A stretch of DNA of 64,000 nucleotides from Branchiostoma floridae (GCF_000003815.2 NC_049979.1:32916151-32980150), one strand, 5' to 3'. Shown: positions 37,016 through 48,765, counted from the first letter of the stretch. Notes: a model not told the origin generated them from the letters alone. Numbers and translations are program-made.

Positions 37016-38624
37016 CATGTGTGTTTGTTATTGCCGTGTCTGTAATATTTAAAGTGCAATGTTAAAGTAAAAAAAAAAATATGTTTCTTCTGGTAACCTA
37101 TGTGTTTGCAAAAGCCGTGTCTGTAAGATGGAAAGTCTAACGTTTGGAAAAAGTCCTCTGTTTTTCTCTTTGATCCTGTGTGTTTGGTATGTACGTGTCT
37201 GTAAGATTTAAAGTACAATGTTAAACATAAAATTAAAAAAAAAAAAACTCGTTTTTTTCTTGGAACCTGGGCGGTTTTTAAAACCATTGTCTGAAAGATT
37301 AAAAAAATCTTACTTTGGTTTAGATCCTCCGTTTTTTTCTCAAAACCTTTTTTTGTTGTTGTGAATTCCGTGGCTGTAAGATATAAAATACAAGGTTTAA
37401 AGAAAATTATCTGCTTTTTTTCTTAAAGCCGGTGTGTTTCCAAAAGCCGTGTCTATAAGATGGAAAGTGTAACGTTTGGGAAAAGTCCTCTGTTTTTTCA
37501 TTGATCCTGTGTGTTTGTTATAGGCCTGCCTGTAAGATTTAAAGTGCATTGTTTAAACAAAATCCTCCGTTTTTTTCGGAAACTGTGTCTTATTGTTTGT
37601 AATAGCCGTGTCTAAAATTGTAGTGTTTGAAGAAAATCCTTTCTTTTCCCAGAACCTTCGTGTATGCAAAAGCCGTATCTGTAAGATGTAAAGTGTAAGG
37701 TTTGCATAAACTATTTTTTTTTACTCCCGGAACTTGTGTGATTATAAAAGCGTGTCTGTACATGTAGAATGTAATGTCTGTAGAATATCGTCTGTTTTTT
37801 TTCTCGAAACCTGCGTGTTTCTTATAGCCTTGAATGTAAGATCAGAATAGTAAAGTTTGGAGAAATCGTCTATTTTTCTTTTGGAACCAGTGTGTTTGTA
37901 AGAACCGTGTCTGAAAGATATAGTGTAAGGTTTGGAATAAAAAAAAAACACTCTCGGAACCTGTGTTCTGACGTGTCTGTAAGAAGTAAAGTGCAATGTT
38001 TTGAGAAAATCCTTTGTTTTTTCTTCCGCTCTATGTGTTTGTAACAGCTGTGTCTGTTATATGTTAAGTGTAATGTTTTGACAAAATCCTCCGTTTTTTT
38101 CACTCATAAACTGTGTTTGTAATAGCTGTGTCTGTAATATGTAAAATGTATGATTCGGAGAAAATCCTTCGGTTCTTTTTCAAAATCTATGTGTAGGTAG
38201 AGGGCGTGTCTGGGAGATGTGAAGTGCAAGGATTTCAGAAAATCATATTTTTTTCTCCGAGCCTGTGGGTTTGAAATGGAAGTGTTTAAAAGTGTAAATT
38301 GTAAGCTTTGGAGAAAATCCTCATATTTTTCTCTGAGGCTGTTTGTTTGTTATAGCCATGTATGTAAACTATTGGCTAGTGTAGTGTTGTGAGAAAATCC
38401 TCAGTTTTTTTTTCTCTGAATTTGTGTGTTTGTAATATCCGTGTCTGTAAGATGGAAACTGTTAAGTTTAAAGAAAACCCACTGTTGTTCTCTTTGCTCC
38501 TGTGTGTTTGTTATAGCCGTGTCTATAAGATTATACGTGCAATGTTAAAAGTCTTTCTTTTTTCTCGCAACCTGTGTGGTTTTTTAAAATCCTTGTATGT
38601 AAGATTAAAAGTCTAACGTTTCGT
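37016..38624 (+). repeat. T-rich satellite, block 13
   Basis: About 20 diverged monomers. Order and variants differ from blocks 6-9, suggesting an older part of the array. Confidence 0.85.
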
Positions 38625-38628
38625 TTAA

Positions 38629-39556
38629 CACTCGTTCTCATTAAAATGTCGAAAATGGCATTTTTTTGGTCGAAAAATAAATCGGCTTTATTTTCAGTGA
38701 AAACTAGCTGGTTGTTTAGGAAAATTCCTCTTTTAACCATAGCCAAAATATATCAACTTATTATTTTCGGTCCCATTGGTNNNNNNNNNNNNNNNNNNNN
38801 NNNNNNNNNNNNNNNNNNNNNNNNNNNNNNNNNNNNNNNNNNNNNNNNNNNNNNNNNNNNNNNNNNNNNNNNNNNNNNNNNNNNNNNNNNNNNNNNNNNN
38901 NNNNNNNNNNNNNNNNNNNNNNNNNNNNNNNNNNNNNNNNNNNNNNNNNNNNNNNNNNNNNNNNNNNNNNNNNNNNNNNNNNNNNNNNNNNNNNNNNNNN
39001 NNNNNNNNNNNNNNNNNNNNNNNNNNNNNNNNNNNNNNNNNNNNNNNNNNNNNNNNNNNNNNNNNNNNNNNNNNNNNNNNNNNNNNNNNNNNNNNNNNNN
39101 NNNNNNNNNNNNNNNNNNNNNNNNNNNTAAAACCGTGGCAACCATCGTACTCGTGGTGGTAACGTTTGTTACAGAATCTGGCGACAGGCATAAACCACCT
39201 CACACAGCCTCCAAGATCAGTGACAGTAGCGATCTGACGTGATCGGTCAGAGGGCCTTGGTAGCTGGTTTCACCTGCCGAACAATTATTCTGGGAACTGA
39301 ATTGTTACATTTTTGGCTACTATTTGAATTCTTCGTTTCTTCTCTGGCGACAGCCATTTTTTAGGGTGTGAAATCCGACCCGTGGCTATAATAACCGTCT
39401 AAGCCATCAACCAATACGAATGTTGTTGTGCATCTTTTGTAAAACATTACAGGGGTTATGGAAAAATGAAGGAACCAATGATGTTGTCTATAATTTTTTC
39501 CATATCAAGCCGTAAAGTCAGGCAACAGCATTTCGACTTTTAAATGAGAACAAGCC
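38629..39556. mobile_element. TTAA-flanked element, (CAC/GG)CTYGTTCTCATT family
   Basis: TTAA on both sides (38625-38628 and 39557-39560). Inverted ends: left CACTCGTTCTCATTAAAATG, right (reverse complement) GGCTTGTTCTCATTTAAAAG. Joining the flanks at one TTAA restores the satellite monomer sequence CGTTT(C)GTTTAAATCCTC. The interior is 347 N plus about 580 bp without recognisable coding. TTAA duplication suggests a piggyBac-type element, but the ends differ from the CCCT families in this window. Confidence 0.75.
38781..39127. other. Assembly gap (347 N)
   Basis: Run of N inside the TTAA element at 38629-39556. Confidence 0.95.
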
Positions 39557-39766
39557 TTAAATCCTCTGTTTTTCCTTTAAACCAGTATTTTTGTAAAAGC
39601 CGTGTCTGCAAGATATATAATGCAATGTTTAAAGATAATCTTCTGCTTTTTTCTTAAAGTCGTTGTATTTGTGAAATACGTGTCTGTTAAATATATAATG
39701 TAAGTTTTAGAGAAAACTGTTTTATTTCCAAGCCTGTGTGTTTGTAATAGACGTGTCTGTAAAATG
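39557..39766 (+). repeat. T-rich satellite, block 14
   Basis: Two to three monomers between two TTAA elements. Confidence 0.85.
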
Positions 39767-42700
39767 TTAACCCTATTCAGACCGGAGGGGGGTGGCTTTT
39801 GAGGCCCGCGCTAACTTTGATGTCCTATAACGCCAGAACGGCTTACGCTAGAGCCACCAAATTTACTGAGTTTTCCTAAAATATTGTTGGCAACAATTTT
39901 AAGAAGTTTGACAAAGTTTCCATTATTTCGTGTTGCCATGGCAACCGTTTGTTGACAGGCAGTTTTGCCAAAAAACACTATTTTTGGTTTTAACAATGTA
40001 TTTTTCACATTTATTTGCTATATTACTGCTATTTTGTTAAATAAATAAAATCTTATATTATTTATCATATCTTTCATAATTATTCATGCATAAATTATGC
40101 TAATTTGATGACGTCATTAGCCCAAAATCAAAGGTGGCGGACCGTATGGCCAGGTCAAGAATAACAAGCTAATTATCCCTTAATATTTGTAACCACCTGG
40201 TATTTTTTTTATCAAAAACCATCTAAATGAATGAATCAAGTCTATTTCCATTGCCCATTGTGGTTATTTGTTGCAAAAAAATATTTTTAATAATTCAAGG
40301 TGGTCCATATAATATGGCGGAGCCCAACTCGTATCTTAGATGTGCATGACGTCATTTTATGACGTCATTTTGACGTCATTGATGTTGCTTTTGCAAAGCA
40401 AGTCGTAATAAACATTATTATTCTGTTATCTGCACTCGTTGTTACATTTTTGTAGCATAACTTGAAGTTTTCTGAGAATACCCTTTTTTCATGGGTTTGG
40501 CCAATATAATCAAGTTGATGACGTCATGATTACGTCATCTTACGTTAGCGTAACGTCAAACGTCAACTACTAGCCAGATATTTTGTCGACATTATGTCCT
40601 AAAATTTTGGTGACCATACGGCACGTCGTTTTAGAGTTATTTTTTTTTTGCAATGAATTATCACAAAAGGCAATGGGAACAGACTAAATACTTTCATTTA
40701 GATTGTTTTTGATGAAAAAATACCAGGTAGTTAATAATTGTAAGAGATAATTAGCTTGTTATTCGTGATATGGCAATATGGTCCGCCATCTTGGATTTTG
40801 GCCTGATGACGTTATTATATTAGCATAATTTATGCATATATAATTATGAAAGAAATGCTACATAACATATGATTTTATTTGTGTAACAAAATAACAGTAA
40901 TATAGCAAATAAACGTAAAAATACATTGTTAGAACAAAAAATTTGCGTTTTTTTGCAAAACTGCCTGTCAACAAAGGGTTGCCATGGCAACACGAAAAAA
41001 AAATTGTCAAGCTTTGTGGAATTGTTGCCAACAATATTTTAGGAAAACTTACCAAATTTGGTGGATCGAGCATAAGCCGTTCTGACCTTATTAGTCCATG
41101 GGCCAGGACCCGAAATTGACGATATTTGTACCACTGAGAGGGACCAGAGCTACCATGCATTTTTTAATCTGCAATAACCAAAGTTTATTTTTATCCATGA
41201 TAACAAGCTTTTATGTACAGCTTTCTTGTTGTAATCACGTGACCAAGTGACGTCATCCAAACGGATCTCTCAGATTGACACTATGCTGAAAGGAACGCGT
41301 AGAAATATCAAACATCAATATTTTTAAATAAAAATTCATAGGTTGGTAGAAACAGTCACTACAACCACCGAAATATTCTTCCCTTTTTAATATTTAGCTT
41401 TGATAGAAAATTATGAGTCCTAAAATCAGATTTTTTTGCAGATTTTCTCATAAAAAATATATAGTCTACTTTCCAATATCGTGCATTTCTTCACATTACC
41501 TATGGGGCCTTGCCTGATGATTTAGACTTACTGTGCATACCATTCGCTGCATATCAAACTTTGAATGGTATAAATCCGTCCATGCATTCCGGAGATATAA
41601 ATGTGTGAAGGATGACACATCTGCCAGCTTGTAAGTGACAATATCGTTGCTAAGGCCGTTGCTAAGGCCGTTGCTATGGAGGTTTCAGATCGTACTCCAC
41701 AACAAAACTGATACACAGAACTAATTTTTCTGTAGTATTTTGCTCTGATTACCTCAGTAGAAGTGTACAGAATAGTGTTGACATGTTTAACATTTAACAG
41801 ATGCAGAAATATGTTTTTATACGTTGTTTCCTTCAGAATCATTAGCAAAACTGTTGCTAAGGCTGTTGCTATGGGGATACTCGGTCATGTTTCAAGCAAA
41901 GAACAGCACAGAATCAAATTCTCTGACAAGTAATTTTGCTCCTGTCATCTTGTAAATCACGCATAACTGTGAAAAATATCATAATTGATTGGAAGTGTTC
42001 ATTGGGGCTCTACATGGGGGATATGAGGATACCTGAAAAGGAATTACCTTGATTTTGTACATTTTTATTTTTACTTTTCCTCAAATTTAGTAGATACCTT
42101 ACTAAATCACAGTGAATATCTATAGCTAGTATGCCGTACATAATGAAAAGGCTCTGCATGGGGGTTACCAGGACTCCACAAATGTGGCACCGTTTAATAC
42201 CGGCACACTGCACACGTGGATGCAGGATGCATATTGAAAATTTACAAGACCATAACAAAGTTCAAGAAAAAGGCTATTCTAGGATGAATACAAGTTTTTG
42301 TACTTTTCTTTTCTGGCACATAAAATTTGCTCATGTCATCCTGATAGAAACGTGAGTCTTGTTGACTTTTGGCACCTTCAAAAATGTAATTGCACGAGAA
42401 AACCAGGCAAAACTATGCTAAGATCGGAAGGTTGGGGTCGGTCAAATTGAGTAAATCTGATGGAAAAATGAACATGTTTTGTATTTTCCCTACCTGTACA
42501 GACCAAAAGGTGAGGATAAAACATTGCATTTAAGATGATGTACTAGGGGGGTACTTGAACCAATAAAAGCAGACTTTTAATCTCTTGAAATTTTGAACAT
42601 GTCTAAGGCGCATTACCTCCCATGCTCCCTCTGCACATTGGAGGTAATGCACCTGGTGGATGGTGTAATGTTGCTGGAGAGAGCAATATGAATCGTTGTC

Positions 42701-43524
42701 TAATTGGGGTGCATAATAAATCAGTTTAAAAGTGATGTTTTACTATGGAGGTTGCTTTTTGTGTAGCTGTGTGAAAACCACACATAACTGTCATAAAACT
42801 AAAGTAAAGTTGATACATTGATTTGGTTGACCGTGTCTGACCTTTTAAAAATGGGACAAACCTTCTCTGCTTAGCTATAGAGATTAGCATTCAGGAGCCT
42901 CTCTAGTATGTCAGTTTTAACACACACAAACAACCACTACTAATAGCAGATGTGCCCCCACTGTAGCAATTTGCACTGTTGTGTGGCCTAAGTGATTGGG
43001 AATGGAGATGGGCGCCAACGATGTGTGATTCGTGGAGGGCGTAAACTTACTGCTGCTAATAACAATACTCATAGTCTGTGAACGATGTGCTGAGATAGAC
43101 AATAGTCTTTCTGAAGTACAGAAGATCCGTGAATAGTTCCATTTTGTTGGTTCGCGTACGTCACTGGATGAAGACTTTTTTCAGATTGATCGACGCTTTC
43201 GAGCTGACACGTGCAGTAATCACACACAATGGCAAGTATGATGTGGAGTGTTTTAATTTTATGAATTAGGAGTACACTTTCACCTACGCGTCTTTGCTAA
43301 TGTTACAAAATATCGTCATCACTAAAGTTGTGCAAAATTTATAACATGCGGCTATGCGGCTAGCATTTAACTAATGCGAGAGACACAGACGAACTACCGA
43401 GCCCTGTTGGTCATCACAGACAACACACAGCCAAGCAAACATGGCCCTAGTGCTGAACACCATAGCGTATACACAAAAACAGGCCAGGTTTGGTAACAAG
43501 CTCAATTTGGTATAAGAAATAACT

Positions 43525-43665
43525 NNNNNNNNNNNNNNNNNNNNNNNNNNNNNNNNNNNNNNNNNNNNNNNNNNNNNNNNNNNNNNNNNNNNNNNNNNNN
43601 NNNNNNNNNNNNNNNNNNNNNNNNNNNNNNNNNNNNNNNNNNNNNNNNNNNNNNNNNNNNNNNNN
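43525..43665. other. Assembly gap (141 N)
   Basis: Run of N inside the long-inverted-repeat element. Confidence 0.95.
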
Positions 43666-43829
43666 CAAAACCGACATAACAAAACCATAACAAGTGACCA
43701 TAGGTAATTTACTCTGTGACGTATTTATGGTTCCTGTTGCATCAGAAAGAAAACGAGACCCTAAAATTGCTGATAGCTTGCCAGGACAAAGTACGTACCT
43801 GTGTCACTTACCAATGCAATGTGCTAGGA

Positions 43830-45780
43830 AGCCATAACATACTTAACAAATTTCAGTCAGGTTTCAGACCAGCTCATTCTACTACAACAACATTGATACA
43901 TGTCACTGACACTATTCTCGACAACATGGAGAAGGGACTTTTTACTGGTGCCGTCTTTCTTGATTTAAAGAAAGCTTTCGACACCGTATGTCACACTATT
44001 CTCCTTGACAAGTTAAGACTGCATGGTTTCCAAGATACTAAACTGGTCATATCTAGATGACAGAAAGCAAACCACTGTTGTAAATGGGGTGGCAAGTGAT
44101 TTCATGGGAATTTTGTTGGGGTTCCCCAAGGTTCCGTACTAGGGCCTTTGTTGTTCATCCTATACATTAATGACATGCCCGACATATTGCAACATGCAAT
44201 CAGTACAGCTGCCTCAAGTTCACTTGGAATGTGGAAGACGTAAGTTTAGATACAGGGGCGTTTGTCAGTGGAATCACCTTCCAATGACTTTAAAAACGGC
44301 TCCCAACATTGCAACATTCAAGCATATGATGAAACTCAGAGCTGACCTCTGACCTCATGACCGGACTGAAGTATGATTCTGGAAAACGGTCTTTGTATAC
44401 AGTCAAACCTGCCCGAGCGACCACCTCTTCTCAGCGACCACCTGGCCATTTCGACCGCTTTTTCTCGGTCCCGATTTTTTCCCCATTGACGTAATCATTA
44501 AGCGACCTTTTCTCAACGACCACCTGGCCAACGCGACCGCGACCGGCCAAAATTGGGACCCATAACGACCGCGTCAATTTCAACCTTGAAGTTTTCATCG
44601 ATTTTTGATGATAACTATCACGATTTTGTGCCGAAATCGGCCAGTTTGCGTCGGATTTTGACTACCATTACGATGCTATCTTTAGAATAGAGATGAAGGC
44701 AATCAATGGGTGGGTCAATGGGGCAGTCTACTGTAATATGGGAGGAAATTTCGTTGTAAGAAAATCCGAATTTAGTTGTTACAGAATTTTCTTTAAATCT
44801 TTATCATTATAAAGTGAACGAATGCTGAAACGTATATAGCCTAGGCCTCATTCCTTTTTAAGAAAGATCTGTGTAGCTCAATCCTTTTTAAGAAAGATCT
44901 GTGTGAGTGCTTTTGTCCAACCAATGGTCCAACTGTACTGTACATTCACCCGTGGGTAAGTACACTATCGGGACGTACCGGGCATCTCCGCAGGCATCGA
45001 ATTCGAAAGGTACACCGTAGTTATTTCAGATACGGCGATCAAGAACACAGCGACGCATAAAGGCTTATATGGTAACTGACAACATCAAAGGTCCGTTACT
45101 GTCTAAAACTTTAGTATACAAATATTGAGCAGTTCTCTTCTTGTTATGAATAACGTTGCCGACTTGCTGTCCTCCAGAAAGAAATTGTATAGCCAACTAA
45201 ATACGTATAACACTGGTTCATCTAACGATCGTAGACGCAGAAATGCAACATGTATAGCACGTACTTTATTGTATGGTAGAAATCCAATTTATAGAAAGTA
45301 ACGTTATATATATTTTTTTAGACTAGAGTAGATCGAGTAGACTGTCTTTTTAACCTCCTTGACTTGAGTAGAGTTTCTCTGGCGCAGGTAGGAACGTCCT
45401 GATCCAATTTGTCCAATTTCTGTTCATTTACTGTATTAAAATTCACCAGGCTCACTGATGATTATTACTTACGTTTTTGCGTGCGTGTTGTTCTTTGCGT
45501 GCGTTTGCTTGCTATTTTCCATTAAACACAACGGAAACCATTTATACTATGCATCGGGCATGTTTTGAGTCGATACTCTTCTCAGCGACCACCTGTCCAA
45601 ATCGACCGCTTTGTTCCGGTCCCCGGGTGGTCGTCTTGGGCAGGTTTGACTGTATATTGTTTATATGTTATGTATTGTTGATATGTCATGTACTATGTGT
45701 AATACAGGGCCTCACTGTAAAGCAGTGTGTAAAGCACTGAGTTGAGCCACCCTGGTTAAAGAAAACAGAATAAAAAAAAG
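43830..45780 (+). pseudogene. Internally deleted LINE with 3' UTR, split by a pogo-like element
   Basis: HNILNKFQSGFRPAHSTTTT, then GAVFLDLKKAFDTVCHTILL (RT motif A with its Asp) and LRLHGF are followed by a frameshift, then [21 protein letters not shown] large deletion removes motif C and the thumb, jumping to FRYRGVCQWNHLPMTLKTAP and ATFKHMMKLRADL with a stop at about 44352. The 3' UTR is interrupted at 44400 and continues from 45653 (GGCCTCACTGTAAAGCAGTG, ACCCTGGTTAAAGAAAACAG) to an A-rich end at about 45780. A dead copy. Confidence 0.8.
44400..45652. mobile_element. Pogo/Tigger-like TA-flanked non-autonomous element
   Basis: Perfectly placed TA dinucleotides flank it (44398-44399 and 45653-45654). 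Left CAGTCAAACCTGCCCGAGCG then ACCACC; the reverse complement of the right end is CAGTCAAACCTGCCCAAGAC then GACCACC. Subterminal CAGCGACCACCTG.CCA and CGACCGCTTT blocks repeat at both ends. CAGTCAAACCTG-type ends with a TA target are typical of pogo/Tigger-derived elements. There is no transposase. A 30-bp direct duplication (CCTTTTTAAGAAAGATCTGT twice, about 44853 and 44883) lies inside. Confidence 0.85.
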
Positions 45781-46164
45781 CCAGAATCTAACGTCTGTTG
45801 AATAGGGATTCCTCTTCCGCGACAGCTATTCTCTACATTAGAGAACACATAACCCCATATCTGCATTACGCAACATCTGCTTGGCAATATCCAATTACGG
45901 CAAGGCCTAACGCGCAGAGATAACTTAGAGCTGAACCAATATAAGGAAGGGCGTGGGGGTGATTTCTGAAATTATTACATTGATTACAACAACAGCTACC
46001 GCGAAAAAAACAACGTGCATCATCGCGCAACTAATTGAAGACGACATGCAAAACTACATAAGAATACGAATACAGACACGAACACTCATCACGGCCACCA
46101 ACAACAATACCCTGTCGTCGGAGGTTACCTTCCCAGAGTAATTGCATCACAGAGTATGTTACCC

Positions 46165-46480
46165 GCAGTTGCCGAATTTCAGGTCATTTGGTTTAAATAC
46201 CAAGGTACAGGAGCAAAAAATATTCATTTTTGGTCTAAAAATGGCCAAAAATCACAAAAATGTAACCATAAGAACGTAGTTTCTGCAAATGGCATTAATA
46301 AAGTCCTGTTTGTATATGTAAAAGGCATCCCGACACCAAATTTCAGGTCATTTGGTTTAATTACCAGGGCACAGGAGCCAAAAAATGTACATTTTTTTTT
46401 AAGATTACCATAAAATCCCCAAATTAACCATTTTGAAGTGATGTATGCAAAAAGCACGAATGAATTCCTGTGACCATATG
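46165..46480. repeat. Direct duplication (~165-bp unit)
   Basis: AATTTCAGGTCATTTGGTTT then AA.TACCA.GG.ACAGGAGC occurs at about 46178 and 46343, followed in both by an A/T-rich stretch. Two tandem units within the nested element. No gene. Confidence 0.7.
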
Positions 46481-47380
46481 TCATAACTTTGTCCAGTTAT
46501 GAAAATGATGAAATTACATAATTACCTATCAGATATCTGTTAGTTTCTGACTGTTTCTGTAGGCCACAGATAGTGTATGATGGTCGAGATTACATGTAAG
46601 CCTTGTTCATAGGTCAAAACGGCCGTTGTCATGGCAACCAGTGGCCACCACTTGACCCCAAACTTACCTTTTTTGTATGATTAGATAAAGGCATCACAAT
46701 CTTGAAAAAGATCGATATTTTGACTTTGATCACTTGTTTTTCCTACAGACAGAGCTTCTAAGATTACCCATGATGCATTGCGATATCAGAGTGAATTGGT
46801 AAAATGCCTGCAGGGGTATAATTCTTAAAACACTTATAACTCCTGATAGAATTGAAGGATTTTCTTGATTTAAAGCCCAAAATGTAGGGAATGATGTGAT
46901 CAATTAACAAAACTAATTATAAGAGACCCCATAGGTAGCCCGGATAAATGCCTGATGTTGGAAAGTAAACAATGCATTTTCTACACAGAAATTACACCAA
47001 AAATCGTAGTTTCAAGACTCATAACTTCCTAACGACACTGAGTATCGCCAAAATATTGATTATTTTGTGATTCCCAAGGCTTCTTTTATCTATGAATGTA
47101 TTTTCACAGAAAATTGTTGATGTTTGATAATTTGTCCTGGTCTTTTGTATTTCGCCCCCAAAGCCGATGTTCATTCTGATGACGTCATTTGGTCACGTGA
47201 TTACAATAAGAAAGCTGTACATAAAAGCTTGTTATTATACATAAGAATAAACTTTAGTTATTGCAGATTCAAAAAATCCATAGTAGCTCTGGTCCCTCTC
47301 GGTGGTACAAAAAATCGTCCTGGCCCATGGACTATATAGGACATCAAAGTTGGCACGGGCTAAATGAGATCTGAGGTTAA

Positions 47381-47687
47381 GGTTTGGGGAAAAATCCTCT
47401 ATTGGGAACCTGTGTGTTCGTAAAACCCGTGTCTGTAAGATGTAAAGTGTTTTGTTAAGATAAAATCCTCCGTTTTGGGGGTAACCTGTGTGTTTGGAAA
47501 AGCCGTGTATTTAAGATGTAAAGTTTAAGTTTTTTCTCTCAAAACCTGTTTGCTTGTAAAATATACTCCTTTTTTTTTCTGGTAACCTTTTTTTTAAAAA
47601 AAAAACCTTGCCTGTAATATTAAAAGTCTAACGTTTTGTTGGAATCCTCCGTTTTTTTCTCGAAACTTTTTTTTGTGTGAAATCAGT
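47381..47687 (+). repeat. T-rich satellite, block 15
   Basis: Four monomers resume in the same orientation as on the left of the 7.6-kb nest. Confidence 0.85.
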
Positions 47688-48135
47688 GAGGCCGCGTAGC
47701 ACAGTGGTAGTGTATTCGGCCCGTGACCGAGAGGTCGCCGGTTCGAATCCGCCTGCCGTGTTGCCGGTCTTGTGCCCTTGGGAAAGGCACTTTACACGAC
47801 TTTCCTCACTTTACTCAAGTGAAAATGAGTCGTCCATCGGGTAGGACGTTAAATGGAGGTCCCGTGTTTGGGGAGAGCCACACCCCGGGCACGTAAAAGA
47901 ACCCGCCACATGTGCGATGGTGCGATGTGAGCGGATCAAACCATTCCGTCCAAAATGGGGTAGGGAATTTCCCGAGCAGCCTCGTAACCCCTGCTTTGCC
48001 TATTGAGTCAGTGAAGTCAAGCTTGCTTAAGCTTGATGTTTCTGACTTAGGGAGAAGAGATGCTGCTACAGTTATCGCTATGGGCCGCTCTTCATCACCA
48101 TGATTGTAACATCGGGCCCTACGAACCTGATTTAG
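47688..48135 (+). mobile_element. tRNA-derived SINE
   Basis: The head folds like a tRNA. It has a pol III box A TAGCACAGTGGTAG (47697-47710) and a perfect box B GGTTCGAATCC (47740-47750), with an anticodon-like stem TCGG/CCGA between them. The body contains CCTTGGGAAAGGCACTTTAC then ACGACTTTCCTCAC, a segment common in marine-animal SINEs. It lies inside a satellite monomer that resumes at about 48140. The element would be copied by LINE machinery in trans. It is not a functional tRNA gene: no proper acceptor end is present and the SINE body is attached. Confidence 0.85.
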
Positions 48136-48765
48136 GAAACAAATCCGTGTCGGTAAGATATATATTGCAAGGTTTAAAGAAAATAGTTTGCTTTTTTTTC
48201 TTAAAGCTGGACGTGTTTGCAAATGTCGTGTCTGTAAGATGGAAAGTATAACGTTTTTTTTTAAAGTCCTCCGTATTTCTCTTGATCCTGTGTGTTTGTC
48301 ATAGCCGTGTCTGTAAGATTAAATTTGCATTGTTTAAACAAAATCCTCCGGGGTTTTTTTCGGAACCTTTGTGTAGATTAAAGCCATGTCTGTGAGATGT
48401 GAAGTGCAAGGTATGGAAAATATTCTCTGTTTTTCTCTCGAAACCTGTGAGTTGGTAAAAGCTGTGTCTATAAGATGTTAAATTTAAGGTTTGGAAAAAA
48501 TCGTCCTTTTATCTCAGAACTTGTGTTTGTAATAGACGTGATCGTAAGATTAAAAGAGAAAAGTATGAATAAAGTTCTCATTTTTTCAAAGGGGAACCTG
48601 TGTGTTTGTAAAAGCCGTCTCTGTACAAACTAAAAGTGCAATGTTTAGAAAAATTCCTCCGTTTTTGTCTCGGAACCTGTGTGTCGGAAGTGTAAGGTTT
48701 GGAAAAAATCCTCTGAATTTCTCTCAGAACCTGTGTGTCTGTGAAGAATAAGACGTTTAACGTTA
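48136..48765 (+). repeat. T-rich satellite, block 16 (last block)
   Basis: About eight diverged monomers. No satellite was seen to the right of this point. Confidence 0.85.

Larger units (their letters stand above)
41094..47335. mobile_element. Long-inverted-repeat element nested in the fold-back element
   Basis: The left end TAGTCCATGGGCCAGGAC matches the inverted right end GTCCTGGCCCATGGACTA. The match continues at high similarity for about 170 bp (GTACCAC.GAGAGGGACCAG, TAACAAGCTTTTATGTACAG, TAATCACGTGACCAA.TGACG) and more weakly to about 430 bp (the 41492 ACCTATGGGGCC region against about 46924). It contains a 13-bp CCGTTGCTAAGG triplet repeat (41645-41680), a LINE and a pogo-like element. 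There is no visible transposase of its own; a gap lies at 43525-43665. The superfamily is unknown to me. Confidence 0.6.
39771..47376. mobile_element. TTAA-flanked fold-back element (7.6 kb including nested insertions)
   Basis: Left TTAA at 39767-39770, then CCCTATTCAGACCGG. The right edge has TTAA at 47377-47380, preceded by a degenerate end and by AGGACATCAAAGTTGGCACG, the inverted counterpart of GCTAACTTTGATGTCC at about 39810. The element's own sequence is 39771-41093 plus 47336-47376, with about 400-bp inverted arms (about 39815-40210 against 40690-41090) sharing TGTTGCCATGGCAAC, CTGCCTGTCAACAAA and TAATTAGCTTGTTATTC. The rest was inserted later. Satellite in the same register flanks it. 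No transposase seen. Confidence 0.65.

Noticed and set aside
38753-39242. Frames running through runs of N
   Set aside because: Most of the apparent length is unknown bases. The same applies to frames at 20934, 25896, 27149, 29983, 43371, 50193 and 59344.
45953-46141. 62-codon frame rich in Thr and Ile
   Set aside because: Low-complexity composition, no start context or neighbour support, inside a mobile element.
47688-47760. tRNA gene
   Set aside because: Box A and B are good, but the acceptor stem is poor and a SINE body follows. It is a tRNA-derived SINE head.
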